Shown piece after piece: positions 1-10,455 of a DNA stretch of 64,000 nucleotides (positions are counted from its first letter, which is position 1; each line of letters starts with the position of its first letter). The stretch covers positions 806,001 through 870,000 of the forward strand of contig JAUIMM010000739.1 in NCBI GenBank assembly GCA_031769625.1, read 5' to 3'. A program made the position numbers and the translations under genes. Source of the stretch: Taudactylus pleione. Taxonomy: Eukaryota > Chordata > Amphibia > Anura > Myobatrachidae. Under the pieces are notes generated by a model. It had not been told where the DNA came from. It did not search any database and saw nothing but the letters and a program-made list of their open reading frames with translations.

Positions 1-482
1 AATTCTAAAATTTCCGTGATATTCAGCGGAAATGGCACCAACCCTACATTATGCTGTCCCTGTGGCACATGTGAACACACCCAGCAATCAGTTTGATTTA
101 ACACTTTGCCTACAATGCTATGATAATCCTCTAGAGGATACCCACCCCAGTACGGGTTATATTTAGGCTGGCACCGCTGGATACAATTCTCATCAACTAG
201 GGACCCACAAAGCTCACAAATACAGGAATCTTCAGACAATAAACCTCCACACCATCCCCGAGTATCCGGAATAACAGCTCTCTTAACAATAACAGTACTA
301 AGATTGGTCAGACGCTCCCCTGATTGGCATTGCACTCCTTCTGACTCCACTCCATCAGCGCTGCCATCAGCTCCCATCTTCTCTATCGGTCCTCCATCAC
401 AGAAACTAGGTATCCCCAAACAGATCATCACGACAAAAACTCTGGAAGAAAGAACTAGGATGACCACAGCAGACCACTCCAT
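1..482 (-). CDS. env: ERV-A envelope, N-terminal part (cut by window edge)
   Basis: The frame is open from an ATG at 480-482 to position 1, about 160 codons. It corresponds to the N-terminal part of the ERV-B envelope, with a hydrophobic signal-like start, the same Cys-rich N-terminal surface region and the CWVC motif of the gammaretroviral surface-subunit CXXC type. Because the missing part lies beyond the window, whether the gene is intact cannot be judged. An envelope of this class mediates receptor binding and membrane fusion. The small plus-strand frame at 304-621 is antisense to it and was not called. Confidence 0.75.
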   Translation of the reverse strand, partial: MEWSAVVILVLSSRVFVVMICLGIPSFCDGGPIEKMGADGSADGVESEGVQCQSGERLTNLSTVIVKRAVIPDTRGWCGGLLSEDSCICELCGSLVDENCIQRCQPKYNPYWGGYPLEDYHSIVGKVLNQTDCWVCSHVPQGQHNVGLVPFPLNITEILE

Positions 483-538
483 TGCTGGAAGCACTGATCT
501 ACACATTTCTTTAGCTCAGGTATCTCACCGTCACCTTT

Positions 539-1075
539 TTAATCCTTCCAGCACAAGCTCGCAATTGACAGGTCCACATTATCGGCCTCGTCTCCGCCTT
601 GTATCTCCACCGGTTGGTTAACCTCACTATAGTGAGTGGAATGGACCCACGTATCTTCCCTGGCTACCCTTTGAGGATGTGGTACTTTGTCAACAATCGT
701 CAGATACGGACCTTTCCACCAATCAGTCAAACGACCTGAGCTAAAAATATTCGGATCATAACAAATTCCCCAGGTTTGACATCATGACAGTTTGCATTAG
801 ACATGTTAGTTAATAACACTTTCAATTTCTGTTATTCTTATTCATCTTCGTATCTCAAAGGGGGGACAGATAAAAGAAATGACAGTCTGGAACGATCTAG
901 GTTTTATTACCCATCATCTTACACATGTTCTGGGAAACGTCACCTGTAAAATAAGTCCCCCTATCACTTTGAATAATTCTAGGGATATAGTATCTGCATA
1001 CAGGTTCCTGCAATTAAATCTTGTTATTAATAGCTACTGCTCTAAATAATGCCTGGGCCCCTGGGTTGGATAGTA
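539..1075 (-). pseudogene. pol: ERV-A pol remnant: integrase C-terminal half
   Basis: The 63-codon frame at 539-730 matches the end of ERV-B integrase, including the WKGPY motif of the GPY/F module and the shared DTWVHSTH segment. Sequence to about 1075 still aligns with the ERV-B integrase core region but carries stops, frameshifts and internal deletions. The catalytic Asp/Glu segments are largely missing, so no integrase activity is expected. It lies just upstream (sense direction) of env, the normal pol-env order. Confidence 0.8.
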
Positions 1076-1320
1076 TTCTGAGTATTTGACCTTAGCCTGG
1101 CATGGCTGCCGTTTATCCTTAGCAACCTTGTGTCCTGTGTGCGAGAGATAAAGCACAACAGTTAAATATCATTTAAACATGACCTAAATACAACAATAAA
1201 TCGTCCACATTTTACATTAGAACAGATCCATTGGCAGGTTGAAAAGATTGTAAACAGTCATATAAGGTCTCGGAGAAGATAGTGGGGTTGCCTATGAACC
1301 CATGGGAAACCCGTGTTCCT
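1076..1320 (-). pseudogene. pol: ERV-A pol remnant: reverse transcriptase fragment
   Basis: This stretch aligns at nucleotide level with ERV-B 16,260-16,540, the part of RT around and after the YVDD motif, but has no useful open frame. On one side it jumps directly to integrase sequence and on the other to gag nucleocapsid sequence, so protease, most of RT, RNase H and the integrase N-terminus have been deleted in at least two events. Confidence 0.75.
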
Positions 1321-1350
1321 GTGTGGTGTTCTTCACTTTGCAGTACTTAC

Positions 1351-2895
1351 TTATGCGTCCCACTTGTTGACAGTTAAAACATAATTTTGAACGGGGTGGA
1401 TGAAAAGATTGTTGTGGGAGTTGAGCAAGAGGGAAAGATGGTGGGTATGGGTAGGAATATGGAGGATAAGGGTATGGTGGGAGGTATGAAATTTGTGGGT
1501 AGCATGGGACCTGTGGTTGTGTATGATATGTGGGGTAAGGATGTGTTTGCTGTGGTGTGGGATTGGTGAAGACGTGTAACTGTTCAGGTGCAAGTGTATG
1601 TATAGTGCAGGTGTGTCTACTGGCTGTGATGTTACCGTCATTCCTTCCAGAGCTTGGATACTGACAGCCATTAGTTTTTCGCTCTGGGTCTCTCTCTTCT
1701 TTGAGATGTTTTTATCATGTTCTATGGCAGATTCTATGAGGGTATCTATTGTGACTCCCCTCCAGCCAGGCTGTGAGGTCTGAACCCGGGTAATATTATC
1801 TTGGTTTACTTGGTCTGTTAAGGGAACGTCACCATCCAATACACAGTCCGTGACAAATTTTGTCATGTCGGTATTGCGTGGTAGACAGGCCCTTATTAAC
1901 ACCACACGCCAATCTTTATTAGTGGGCTCATGAGAACTACCCAAATTCCTCAAAAATCTTTGACATTTGGCTAGTTCCTTTTTGGGATCGGGGAAATCAT
2001 TTATGATGGAATTTAGTTCTGCTCTTGTCCAAGGACAATGCATTACTACTTCCCTCGTGGGCACTACACCGTTCGCATCCGCATTTCCATTTGGAACAGT
2101 TATTGTCCGAATGGGATGCAGACCGGCAGCGCTGCTACCTCTGACCTGGTTACCTGGCTGGGGGTTTAATCTGTTGCTGCTACGTATGGTATTAACAACT
2201 TCCTCTACGGGTGCAGAGTGTGTTAACACTTCCCTTGCTGTTACCGATGGAGATGGCGGCACCACTCGTGATTGTTGTGATGCAGCATCTATCATCTGCA
2301 CAGCATGGGAAATGGCAGACATTACAATAGGCTCATCATCCGTATCATGAACATTTTCTTTATAGTTGCTTAAGAGAGGGTACAAATTGCTTGTTACATT
2401 TTTATGGGTATTTTTGATAACTGTACTTGCACCTCCATCCACATAAGGTGGGGGTGGTGCGCGTGAACTGCTGGCAATACCTTCCACAACGCTACCTTGT
2501 TGCACGTGTGCGCCATTTTGCGGCTCGCCCGCATTGTAATTCAGCGTCGCGGATGTATTCTCTGGCAATGCGCTCGCAACGCTAGTTTGCATTGCTTGCA
2601 CATTTTTAAGCCACGCATCCCCTTCATGCTGCCACAACTTTAAACATTCATAATATTTAACCTTTTTCTCTCGGGAGCGCATCAGACTGATGTGATCCCG
2701 GACATTATCTAATACATCCTTATCAAAACTACCAATTCTGGGAAACGGTCTAACACTCTTCATCGTCATTTTAAACCATACATCACAATACCTTATTGCA
2801 TAAGTACCATACTTAGTATGCATAATACAACGGGCCGATCCAAACGGCGCTTCCATTAGCAGCACATCATTGTCTAACATCTCTATTGCTCCCAT
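1351..2895 (-). pseudogene. gag: ERV-A gag polyprotein, damaged
   Basis: A 514-codon frame starts with Met-Gly, the usual N-myristoylation context. A PPPPY late-domain motif lies at residues 147-151, typical of the ESCRT-recruiting linker between matrix and capsid. The capsid start is recognisable around residues 287-310 (CPWTRAEL, then FPDPKKEL). Compared with ERV-B, roughly the C-terminal capsid domain is deleted near residue 370, and after about residue 430 the frame shifts into an H/S/T-rich tail where ERV-B has a Pro/Tyr-rich linker and a CCHC knuckle. The particle-assembly and RNA-binding parts are thus lost. Start chosen because ERV-B and ERV-C share the same Met-Gly position. Confidence 0.85.
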
Positions 2896-3699
2896 TCTGA
2901 GACAACTCCTACGTTTTTCAATAAAGATTTAAACTGGTGAAAGACAGTCAAGATACTTTCACTTACCTGTGGATGATTTAACGGCAGCGCCCACACACCT
3001 GTGAAGATTTGAAGAAGGCTACTCCACCCACCCGGATAAGATTTAAGAAGGCAACTTCCATACCTATGGAAGTTTAAGTCGGCTACTTCCACGCACCTCT
3101 CTACAACAAAGACAACATGTACACCTGCTACTGTGTATAGAATGGTAAGCTGCTTACCGAGCGGCTAGCACTTATCCCTTAAAGGTCATACGGTACCTCT
3201 AACTTTAGGGAACAAGTTACCCCTACCAACAAATACTGTTACACACTTTTTTCTTGCGCAGAAAAATACACGTTAACCCAGATATTGACAACAATTGAAA
3301 AGAATATAAACCTTAACGGCTTTGTTTAAACACGTGGCAGCACAACCAGAAGTACATATACGCTATTGTGCGACCAGCCGCATACAAAATAATGCGACTA
3401 CCACACAACCGTATGACAACCTTTAGCTGCGTACACAAAAGTGCGTCTTTACTGTGTGCAAAACTGTGACTCAGCTGCGTGTTCAATACTGCGGCACCCT
3501 TTAAATGTTAGGTTCTATCAACAAAGGAAAACAAACTTTTTCCTCTCTTCTCCCTGGATTCTAGTCAGCGTCCCTGGCTCACACGAAAATGGGTAGCAAT
3601 CTCTCAGCACCAAGCGGTTGCAGGTAAACCCTGCATGTGGCCACTCCACCCTTTGGTGAGAAATCGATAACCGTAAGTGCCGTGTGAGCGGGTAAGTGA
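2896..3699 (-). other. ERV-A 5' leader
   Basis: About 800 bases lie between the primer site and the gag ATG, colinear with the ERV-B leader (20,006-20,845). On the plus strand both show repeated copies of a segment resembling AAGGCAACTTCCACACC within 2,990-3,100 (and 20,090-20,220), a short tandem repeat in the region where retroviral packaging signals lie. No leader protein was recognised. Confidence 0.6.
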
Positions 3700-3717
3700 C
3701 TTCACGATGAGCCCCCA
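3700..3717 (-). promoter_or_regulatory. ERV-A primer-binding site, tRNA-Pro type
   Basis: Read on the minus strand this is TGGGGGCTCATCGTGAAG. Its first nine bases, TGGGGGCTC, are those of a tRNA-Pro primer site as used by gammaretroviruses. ERV-B has the same start at the equivalent place, which supports both the call and the LTR boundary. Confidence 0.8.
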
Positions 3718-4060
3718 ACTAACGATACTGCCTTTGAACCTCTATATACCCCTGCCTATATCTTCTAATATCCTGCCTATAAACCTCTAAGGATGACGCT
3801 AATTTGCATACGCAGTCATACAGTAAATAAAGACTCCAGACCTAGAACCTGTGGCTCCAAAGCACAAAGTATTATTCAAGTAAAAGTACAGCAGTTACAC
3901 GCTATGATCCTCATATAATCTTAGCGCAAAGAGATTATACAGACTCAAGTACAATTATACATACGCAGCGTTCTCTGGTCCAGATGTTAGGCATCAGCAA
4001 GAAACCCCTCGTCAATCAGCATTTAGCACAAAGACTAGGAACCCAGGGTCAGAGCACACA

Positions 4061-4068
4061 TATTTATA
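4061..4068 (-). promoter_or_regulatory. ERV-A LTR TATA box
   Basis: TATAAATA on the minus strand, preceded by a run of G (GGGGGGTATAAATATG). The same box and G run occur in ERV-B at 21,210-21,217. Transcription would start some 25-30 bases downstream, near 4030-4040. Confidence 0.65.
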
Positions 4069-4650
4069 CCCCCCAGAAATAGACAACACAATAGAGAAGT
4101 TTGTTGCTAATACCATTGGTCCTAAAGGAGAGGGCATATGTTACAAGGCATTTAACAGGTTGGTTCAAATAGACACAATCCAGCCGCTAACAACTGGTGG
4201 TCTCTGGTTTCCCGCCTCATGCAAATCCTAACAGTTGTTCATATAATGTACATTTTGTTGCTTGAAGTCTCTGCGGTCCATAAGTTGAGAATGCATGTTG
4301 CGATCTCTCCATTGATATTACCGGAATACTGTTGAGAGAGTACGCATCAGTACAATACCAAACATGGCTTACTTATCACGTATAAAACCTTAGTTACGAA
4401 ATAACCTTTATTTCCTAGCAATGATAATAAATGTGCATACTCGAATCTTATACCTTATAGCTTATGGAACCTTGTATGTGAATATGTAATGTGTGAGTAT
4501 GTGGGGTTTGATGTAAAGACGCTAGTTAACTTGGGGCAGATGCGTGTGCATGGAGCTAATATTCAGTGTTTTCATACAGGGTCTTATGCATTCGCTAATA
4601 TGCGACTAGTTAACAGCGCAATTATGCGTATTAATGTGTGTATCAGAAAT

Positions 4651-5296
4651 AGTGCACTTAAATCTCACTTAAACTCACAGTGATTACGCAATTATAGCAT
4701 GAGCCTCTACAGGCACATGAATTCATTAGAGCATAGAGATAACGCTGATCTGAAGTCTTAGAGAATCTGTGTGGAGGGAGACCACCATAGACCGACATGG
4801 GGAGCACTTCTTCGCTCTCAGCTATCCCTAGAAGTGAACACCTAGCAGTGTGGAATGCTGAGCATTATAGTTCCATGACTTGCTCATGCCCCAGCAGCCC
4901 CCACCCTTTTCAGGCTCCAAAATACTGGTCTTTGTTCTCCCAGGGCCTGTGTAGGTACAAATTAGCAGATAACACTCTTGGCTTTGAAGGTATTTTATTG
5001 TAGGAAGCCTGCTAATGTAAGGTGCTACAAACAACCCTCTTGCTGTATTCGAGCAGGGCCACCTGGAGTGAGAGCAGATGTTAGGTCCGTGAAGCTTGTC
5101 TTCACAGGCTAGTTGTCACGTGGCCATTTGCTCTGTTTAGCTAATGCAATCCAATTTTGACATACTGTACAGCCATTTCTGAAATATATCCTTTAGGGGA
5201 ATTATAATAATATACACTTTATCCAGAGCACCCAAACTACGTAAAGTCATGAAATGGGCTTTTGATGAATCACCGTAACTTATGGCGATGGTCACA
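4651..5296. repeat. Unassigned 646-bp segment within ERV-A U3
   Basis: The ERV-B LTR is continuous across the two flanks of this segment, so it is either an insertion in ERV-A or a deletion in ERV-B. I see no convincing terminal inverted repeat, no target duplication and no recognised protein. A 68-codon minus-strand frame (4828-5034) was not recognised. Confidence 0.5.
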
Positions 5297-5501
5297 GATG
5301 CAATCGCATGATGCTAATAGTAATATCGCCACATGTACTAAAGTGTGTTTATCTAAAATGGCGCTTAGGTGACCATTTGCAAAATGGCGTCTTGCGATCT
5401 CATTTCCAAGATGGCGTCTTGCGGCCAGTCGCAAGATAGCGTCGCTGCGATCCAATTTTAAACTGATCTTGTCTCAGCCAATTATCCAGCTTCGACACCA
5501 G

Positions 5502-5878
5502 ATGGGTGCCAAGCTGATGCTGGGAATGGTCGATGATGTGCTGCTTTTGGAAGGGCCGACAGGATCGGCAAGGCATATAATGTATACAAAGTATGGTGCG
5601 TATGCGACTGCGTACTGTAATGTATGGGTTAAGATGACTGAGAGAGCACTACGCAAAAGAGCATACACGCAATGCAAAACAGCATTGCGCAGGCACCACC
5701 AGAGAACATACCTGCGATGCCAGTTAGCGTCGGGTGCGCGCAACAAGGGAGTGTGCACGCAACGCAAGGTAGAGTTGCCCAAGGTCTAGATATTAGCGCA
5801 TGCTCGCCTCTGCCGCCTTATGCGGCTGCAGGAGATGGTACAGCCAATACCAAAAATTATAAAAATCGTAACAAGTAG
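5502..5878 (+). pseudogene. gag: ERV-C gag N-terminal fragment
   Basis: From the ATG at 5502 the translation begins MGAKLM and contains HIMYTKYGAYATAYCNVW, matching the matrix segment of ERV-A gag. A second frame (5672-5878) carries the continuation, so there is at least one frameshift. It matches the Pro-rich linker, but the PPPPY late motif of ERV-A is degraded here (SPLPPYAAAG). Homology ends before the MITE at 5977. The ATG lies only four bases from the outer end of the ERV-A LTR. Confidence 0.8.
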
Positions 5879-5938
5879 CTATAAAGAAAAATGTAACTGA
5901 AAAACAAAAATGTGTTTTAAATCACCTCTAGGAATTTT

Positions 5939-7003
5939 AAGTGTGCACAAGCCTTAGTAAGTGTGTACAAGCCTTAGGGCTCTATTTATTAACATTATTT
6001 TTACTAAAATAAAGTGAAAAAGGGTGTTTTCACACCCTTTTCACATTATTTTAGTTTCACCTGTATTTATTACAGGGCAATTGGAGTAGAATTTGTAAAA
6101 TTCTACTCCAACCCCCAGTATCACTTATTTTTAGTAAAGCAGATCGCATTTCCCATAATTGTAATGGGAAATGTGATCTGTGTGCAAGTTACTAAAAATA
6201 AATTGTAAAAAAATACCGGGGGAAGCCCTGTGATAATAACGCCACCTGGAGGTGGCGTTATCCAGGGTCTCCCCCGGTTACCGGGCTCCCACTCTGCTCT
6301 AACGGGGAGAGCAGAGGCGGGAGCCAGTACCAGTAATCAGCTATGTGGTCTAAAGAGACCGCAAGCTGATTGCTGTAAAAAAAAGAAAAAAAAATGAAAC
6401 ATTTTTTTTTTCACTTACCTGAATCCAGGGACCGGTGATCGGGCCTCCGGTGATGGCTCCTCTCCGGTCAGCTGGTCTCCCACAGTGCACTGGGGCCCGG
6501 TCATCAGGTGATCGGGCCCCAGTGCAGTATGGGAGATCACCTGATCGGGAAGCCCGGAGAAGACCACCGGAGGCCAGGAGGATGCAGGTAAGTGTAATAA
6601 AGGGAGGGGGGGTCGCGGGGGGGGAGGGGGGGTCGTGGGGGTCCGCGATCGTGGGGGTCCGCGATCGCGGGGGGCGGGGCTTAGCGCCGGGGGGTGGGGC
6701 TTAGCGTCGGTGGGGGGGTAGTAGCGGTGGTCGGTCGGCGCATGCGCGTGCTCTTAGTCGCGGTATTTTTTCCGAAAATACCGTGACTAGAGTGCGGATG
6801 GGATCCGCAGGGACAGAGCTTTACCGCAAGCTCTGTCCCTGCAAGGGATTTATAGTAAATCCCTGTGATATTACCTGAATTCGCAATGCGAATTCACTCG
6901 GTAATATCACACTACAATCCGCATTCAATATGCGGATTGTAGTAAATAGAGCCCTAAGTAAGTGTGTACAAGCCTTAGTAAGTGTGTACAAGCCTTAGTC
7001 ATT
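5939..7003. repeat. Short tandem repeat split by a MITE
   Basis: Copies of a roughly 19-20 base unit, TAAGTGTGTACAAGCCTTAG, occur immediately left (5939-5976) and right (6955-7003) of the element at 5977-6954. They represent the pre-insertion target. Confidence 0.7.
5977..6954. mobile_element. MITE-like element built of a chain of hairpins
   Basis: The ends are inverted repeats (GGGCTCTATTTATTAAC at left, GTAGTAAATAGAGCCC at right) flanked by TA on both sides, consistent with a TA-duplicating DNA transposon; superfamily uncertain. No transposase frame exists, so it is non-autonomous. Successive hairpins lie at 6003-6053, 6061-6075, 6081-6111 (14-bp perfect stem), 6125-6201 (two nested stems), 6216-6277 (inner 12-bp perfect stem), 6284-6326 and 6334-6372, then a G-rich centre (about 6600-6720), then 6751-6792, 6794-6808, 6809-6840 (13-bp perfect stem), 6844-6864, 6865-6910 (nested) and 6911-6943 (14-bp perfect stem). 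The stems differ from each other. Confidence 0.85.
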
Positions 7004-7409
7004 GCACTTCTAGGAAAAGATCAGGTGTCTTTGTTTACAGTAAATATTGAGATTGAGAACTGAGGCCAGAATAGCTGCTATATGTGTTAATTTTTCCTTG
7101 ATCTCCTTGAAAGTCTAGGTAATCTGCAGTGAAACTTTTGCATTCATAATTAATCACATCAAACCCAAATATGAAGGTTCTCTGTGTATAAGTTTGTACA
7201 TGCTGCATATGAGAATTTTCTGTCTGGAGTTTTGTATGTGCTCATGTATATGTACGTCTGAAAAAAAAATCCTTGCAATACAGCAGTTAAGGAATTTACT
7301 TCTTAGTAAGGTAACATGTGGTGTGTTATACTGTATTATCTATGTATTAGATCGCATGTAAACCACATATAATATTGCAGTTTATGATTTGAGGTTTTGC
7401 TGAATATGT

Positions 7410-8130
7410 GTTGTACTCTAATTCGTTTATGTCATGTTTGAATGATACTAAACTATTGTTGCTTCATCTCTCACAAACAGGACACAAAGTTACAAAGGAC
7501 AAATTACAGCCATGCCAGACTAAGGTTAAATACTTGTGACACTGTCTAACCCAGGGGCTACAACATTTGACAACTGACAGAATACAGGCCATACAGACTG
7601 TGACACTGCCGCAAAACCAGCAGCAAATCCGTACCTTCTTGGGCATGTGTGGATACTGCAGATCATGCATCCCAGGTTCTTCTATTTTGGCATTACCATT
7701 GCAGAAAATGGTGCCATCCTCAAAACCCGACCATGTCACACATACTGAGTAAACAGAGCAGGCTTTCCTTAACCTTATGGATAGTCTGACAAGAGCACAT
7801 GTCCTGGGAATACCAGATTATGAGAAACCTTTTGAGTTATATTGTACGGATGCTGATGGCTGCGCAGCAGGTGTCCTCACACAAAAACATGGTGACACTA
7901 GCAGACCTGTAGCATACTACAGTGCCCAATTGGACACTGTGGCAAGATCACTCCCAATGTGTTTAAGAGGTGTAGCAGCAATCGCTCTTCTGGTCGATAA
8001 GAGTGAGGATGTAATATTAGGTCATGATACGATTGTTTATACACCACATGCTGTATCTGCTTTGCTAAACTCTGCCCAAACCAGACATGTCTCTCAGCTA
8101 GGTTCACAAAACGGGAACTAGCTCTAATGG
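7410..8130 (+). pseudogene. pol: ERV-C pol: RT thumb/connection remnant
   Basis: The segment aligns with ERV-B RT from just after the YVDD motif onward. The bases encoding the catalytic Asp pair and following residues appear deleted near 7410-7425. Recognisable pieces include LSQTGHK, QQQIRTFLGMCGYCR and the block from residue LGIPDYEKPFELYCTDADG through AQLDTVARSLP (7777-8121). Stops and at least one frameshift (near 7545 and 7750) break the frame. Confidence 0.85.
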
Positions 8131-8444
8131 CACCTGCAAATATTACCATTAAACGGTGTAATACGTTAAATCCAGCAACGTACTTGCCATATGTGCCTAG
8201 AGAGGCACAAAGGGTGGAGAGAGGTGAGTTGCTGATTGAAGGTGAGTTTTGCAGGTATAGTGACGCACATGATTGTATGGAGTATTTAAATCAGACCTCT
8301 ACTGCTAGACCAGATATACGTGACTCGCCACTAGTAAATGCAGATTTGCATATATTCGAATCTATCGGCGAAGGAGTCGCATCTTGCGTTCGGCAATTAT
8401 GGATTATGGGGAATTATTGGTTAGAATGTGTACTCTGTATGTAG
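8127..8444 (+). pseudogene. pol: ERV-C pol: RNase H start remnant
   Basis: A 105-codon frame opens with the segment APANITIKRC shared with ERV-B (upstream of RNase H) and continues to DLHIFE, where ERV-B has the first RNase H catalytic region. Homology then stops. The RNase H catalytic residues and integrase are absent, so the pol of ERV-C is truncated here. Confidence 0.7.
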
Positions 8445-8850
8445 TGTCTTAACCAGTTTTAACTTGTTTGGAGGGATTGACCATATCCCCGTTGTCACCA
8501 TATGAACTGTCCTATGATCTGCATCGTACCAGAATGACAAGAATCAAGAACCAATGAAATCACATATGCTTGTCTCTATTGTTGGTGTAACACACTATAG
8601 GGTATATAGGCTTGTGCTTTTCGGGCTAGATCTCAGTCATACCCATTTGATGACCGCAGACGTCAGGATTGTTGACTGGGACCTGGATCCGGGGCGCATG
8701 CGTATGTATTGGCTGTACCTTTTGTATTTAATTGTCTTTGCGCTAATTGTGATAGATGAAAGCGAGTAACTTACTTTTTATTGTAATAAGAACTTTTTGT
8801 GCTTTGGAACCACAATAAAAGTCTGGAAAGCAATTATTTCATGTTTAGCG
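8350..8850 (+). repeat. ERV-C 3' LTR-like remnant
   Basis: It contains a TATA-like GGTATATAGG (near 8599) and a polyadenylation-region block TTTGTGCTTTGGAACCACAA followed by TAAAAGTCTGG; the AATAAA signal is near 8813. The block TTTGTGCTTTGGA resembles the R region of the ERV-A and ERV-B LTRs. The rest is too diverged to align by eye and the left boundary is uncertain. Confidence 0.5.
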
Positions 8851-8864
8851 GTATTGGGGTATTC

Positions 8865-8869
<5 letters not shown>

Positions 8870-8900
<31 letters not shown>
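8870..8900. repeat. (TA)n microsatellite
   Basis: About 15 TA dinucleotides in a row. Confidence 0.95.
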
Positions 8901-8906
<6 letters not shown>

Positions 8907-9239
8907 GTGTGTGATTATATATCCTTATGTGTATCATACTCTATGTAAGAGGGTGGATTGTATCCCCAGAGAGGGTGATTAAAAATGCCCCCATTCAATT
9001 CATTTCAATGAGAATATTCTAGAAGGGGCACATGGGAGAGAGGGAGCCTCGCGTGGGAAGCAGCGGGGAGAACGGTAAGCTGGACAGTTGGAGGACTAAC
9101 GGTAATCTGACTGAGAGCTGCGGGTCCCCCAACAGCGGCTCCTATAAGCTTACTTTCTGGAGTTTCAGTGAAAAATAAGAAACTTAAAGCAGTGACGGGG
9201 ATTATACACCTTTAAAGCCCAGGATGGCTGTGAGCAGCG
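8901..9239. other. Unassigned sequence
   Basis: No gene, RNA or element end was recognised. It may belong with the tandem-repeat region that follows. Confidence 0.4.
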
Positions 9240-9420
9240 GTGACAGAAGAAATAAAAACTTCGGCTGGCGGAAAATGTGAGCAGCGGTTCCGGAGGTAGT
9301 GTAAACCTCGGCTGGCGGCGGTGACGGAGGAAGTGTAAACCTTGGCTGGCGGCAGTGACGGAGGAAGTGTAAACCTCGGCTGGCGGCGATGACGGAGGTA
9401 GTGTAAACCTTGGCTGCAGT
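9240..9420. repeat. Short tandem repeat, ~34-bp unit
   Basis: About four degenerate units containing GGCTGGCGGC and GGAGGAAGTGTAAACC follow each other. The adjoining 9421-9830 shows no recognisable feature. Confidence 0.75.
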
Positions 9421-9830
9421 CAGCTACGGAGCCAGAGCAGGGGCTGATACAGTGGCACAGAGTGTGAGACAGGAGGTGGAGATTGCTGTGAGATCTCCCT
9501 GCCAGGTGGAGCTATGTCTGGTGACTGTATAGAAGCAGCACTACTGATATCAGCCAGCCTAACATCACAGCCACATGAAGTAACCCTGATAAAGCCCTAT
9601 CGGCCAGGAGTGGTGAGCACGTGAGATACTCACATCGCCTAATATCAGGAGACAGAGGGGAACTTACTATACAGAGAGTAGATAATTAAATGTGAAGGGG
9701 TGGAATTGGTCTGGGTTTATCTTACCCTATAAACCACTCTCTGGTATTATAATCCACCTTCAATTGTCCTTATAGTTTAGGATTGTTTAGAGAAGATAGC
9801 TATTTAAACATACAGGTTCTTATTAATAGA

Positions 9831-10312
9831 GGGCCTGATTCAGACCCGCTCGCGAGCGCATAGCGGGTTGATGGTGGGGTACTGTGCACGCGTGGCGAGC
9901 GCCATGCGCATGTGCAAGCCCCGGAGCGAGAGAGAAATTTTCTCGCTCTGTGACTCACTTCAAAAGGGGCGGCTGTCGATGTTGATTGACAGCTCGCCCT
10001 GTTTTGTAGGCGGGGCGGGGGGGCGGGGTGGCTACACAAATGGAGGCATTCCCGAAGGAACACCTGCCGTTTGTGGGAGGCACCACTGACATCACCAGTC
10101 ATGTCAGTGGAGAGCTTCCTGCTCTGTTAGAGCAGGAAGCTCTCTGGGGCTTGCGACGGACGAGACCCTACCACAAGGGTCTCGTCGCAAGCCACGATGG
10201 TCGCTGTCACCCACAGCTTAGCGATCGGCCAGGAGGCCGCGACAACAAAAAAAAAAAAAACCCTGATTCAGAGCAAGTGATCTTCAAGAGCGTCCGGCTC
10301 TGAATCAGGCCC
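9831..10312 (+). mobile_element. Hairpin-chain MITE, copy 1 (GGGCCTGATTCAGA family)
   Basis: The ends are GGGCCTGATTCAGA and its inverted form TCTGAATCAGGCCC, flanked by AGA on both sides (3-bp target duplication). No protein is encoded. Internal hairpins follow one another: around 9921-9946, 9961-9990, 10040-10062, 10087-10109, 10111-10143 (stem about 15 bp) and 10148-10193 (stem about 19 bp with a two-base bulge). A 3-bp duplication suggests a PIF/Harbinger-like origin; this is an inference. Confidence 0.85.
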
Positions 10313-10455
10313 AGAGTCCCTACCATTAATAATCGAGTGGCATTTACCCTTGGAGCAACAAATCGTATGTCCAACAGCAGCTATTGCCCTAAAGTCTAAT
10401 AGAAAACAAAGGGCGATGAGATATCTACTACTTATTTTGTCTAATAAAAGACTTA

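Larger units (their letters stand above)
1..5497 (-). mobile_element. ERV-A: partial class I endogenous retrovirus
   Basis: A gammaretrovirus-like provirus reads right to left: 5' LTR (3718-5497), primer site (3700-3717), leader, gag (1351-2895), strongly deleted pol (539-1320), and env running off the left edge. It is closely similar in order and sequence to ERV-B at 11,565-22,009, which served as the guide for each part. Most of protease, RT and RNase H and half of integrase are missing, so the copy cannot be autonomous. Its 3' LTR lies outside the window. Confidence 0.9.
3718..5497 (-). repeat. ERV-A 5' LTR (with an extra 646-bp segment)
   Basis: The outer (U3) end reads TGTCGAAGCTG on the minus strand and is shared with both ERV-B LTR ends. 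The inner end abuts the primer site. Without the segment at 4651-5296 its length is about 1,134 bp, close to the 1,146 bp of the ERV-B LTR. U3 has a TATA box at 4061-4068. The U5 end does not show a clean CA, so the inner boundary may be off by several bases. Confidence 0.8.
5498..8850 (+). mobile_element. ERV-C: old, decayed ERV in opposite orientation
   Basis: Plus-strand gag N-terminus (5502-5878), an RT/RNase H stretch (about 7410-8444) and an LTR-like end follow in retroviral order. The sequence belongs to the same family as ERV-A and ERV-B but is more diverged, with stops, frameshifts and large deletions. A MITE at 5977-6954 sits between gag and pol. Confidence 0.75.

Noticed and set aside
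304..621. Plus-strand 105-codon frame, and its relative at 13,549-13,791
   Set aside because: Both are antisense to env at the same place in ERV-A and ERV-B; they follow from env conservation.
6435..6704. An 89-codon frame inside the hairpin-chain element as a transposase remnant
   Set aside because: It is driven by G-rich low complexity and shows no catalytic motif.
10028..10303. Frames within MITE copies (also 32,767-33,172 and 36,794-37,069)
   Set aside because: They recur in several phases in different copies because the hairpin modules are shared; not conserved as protein.
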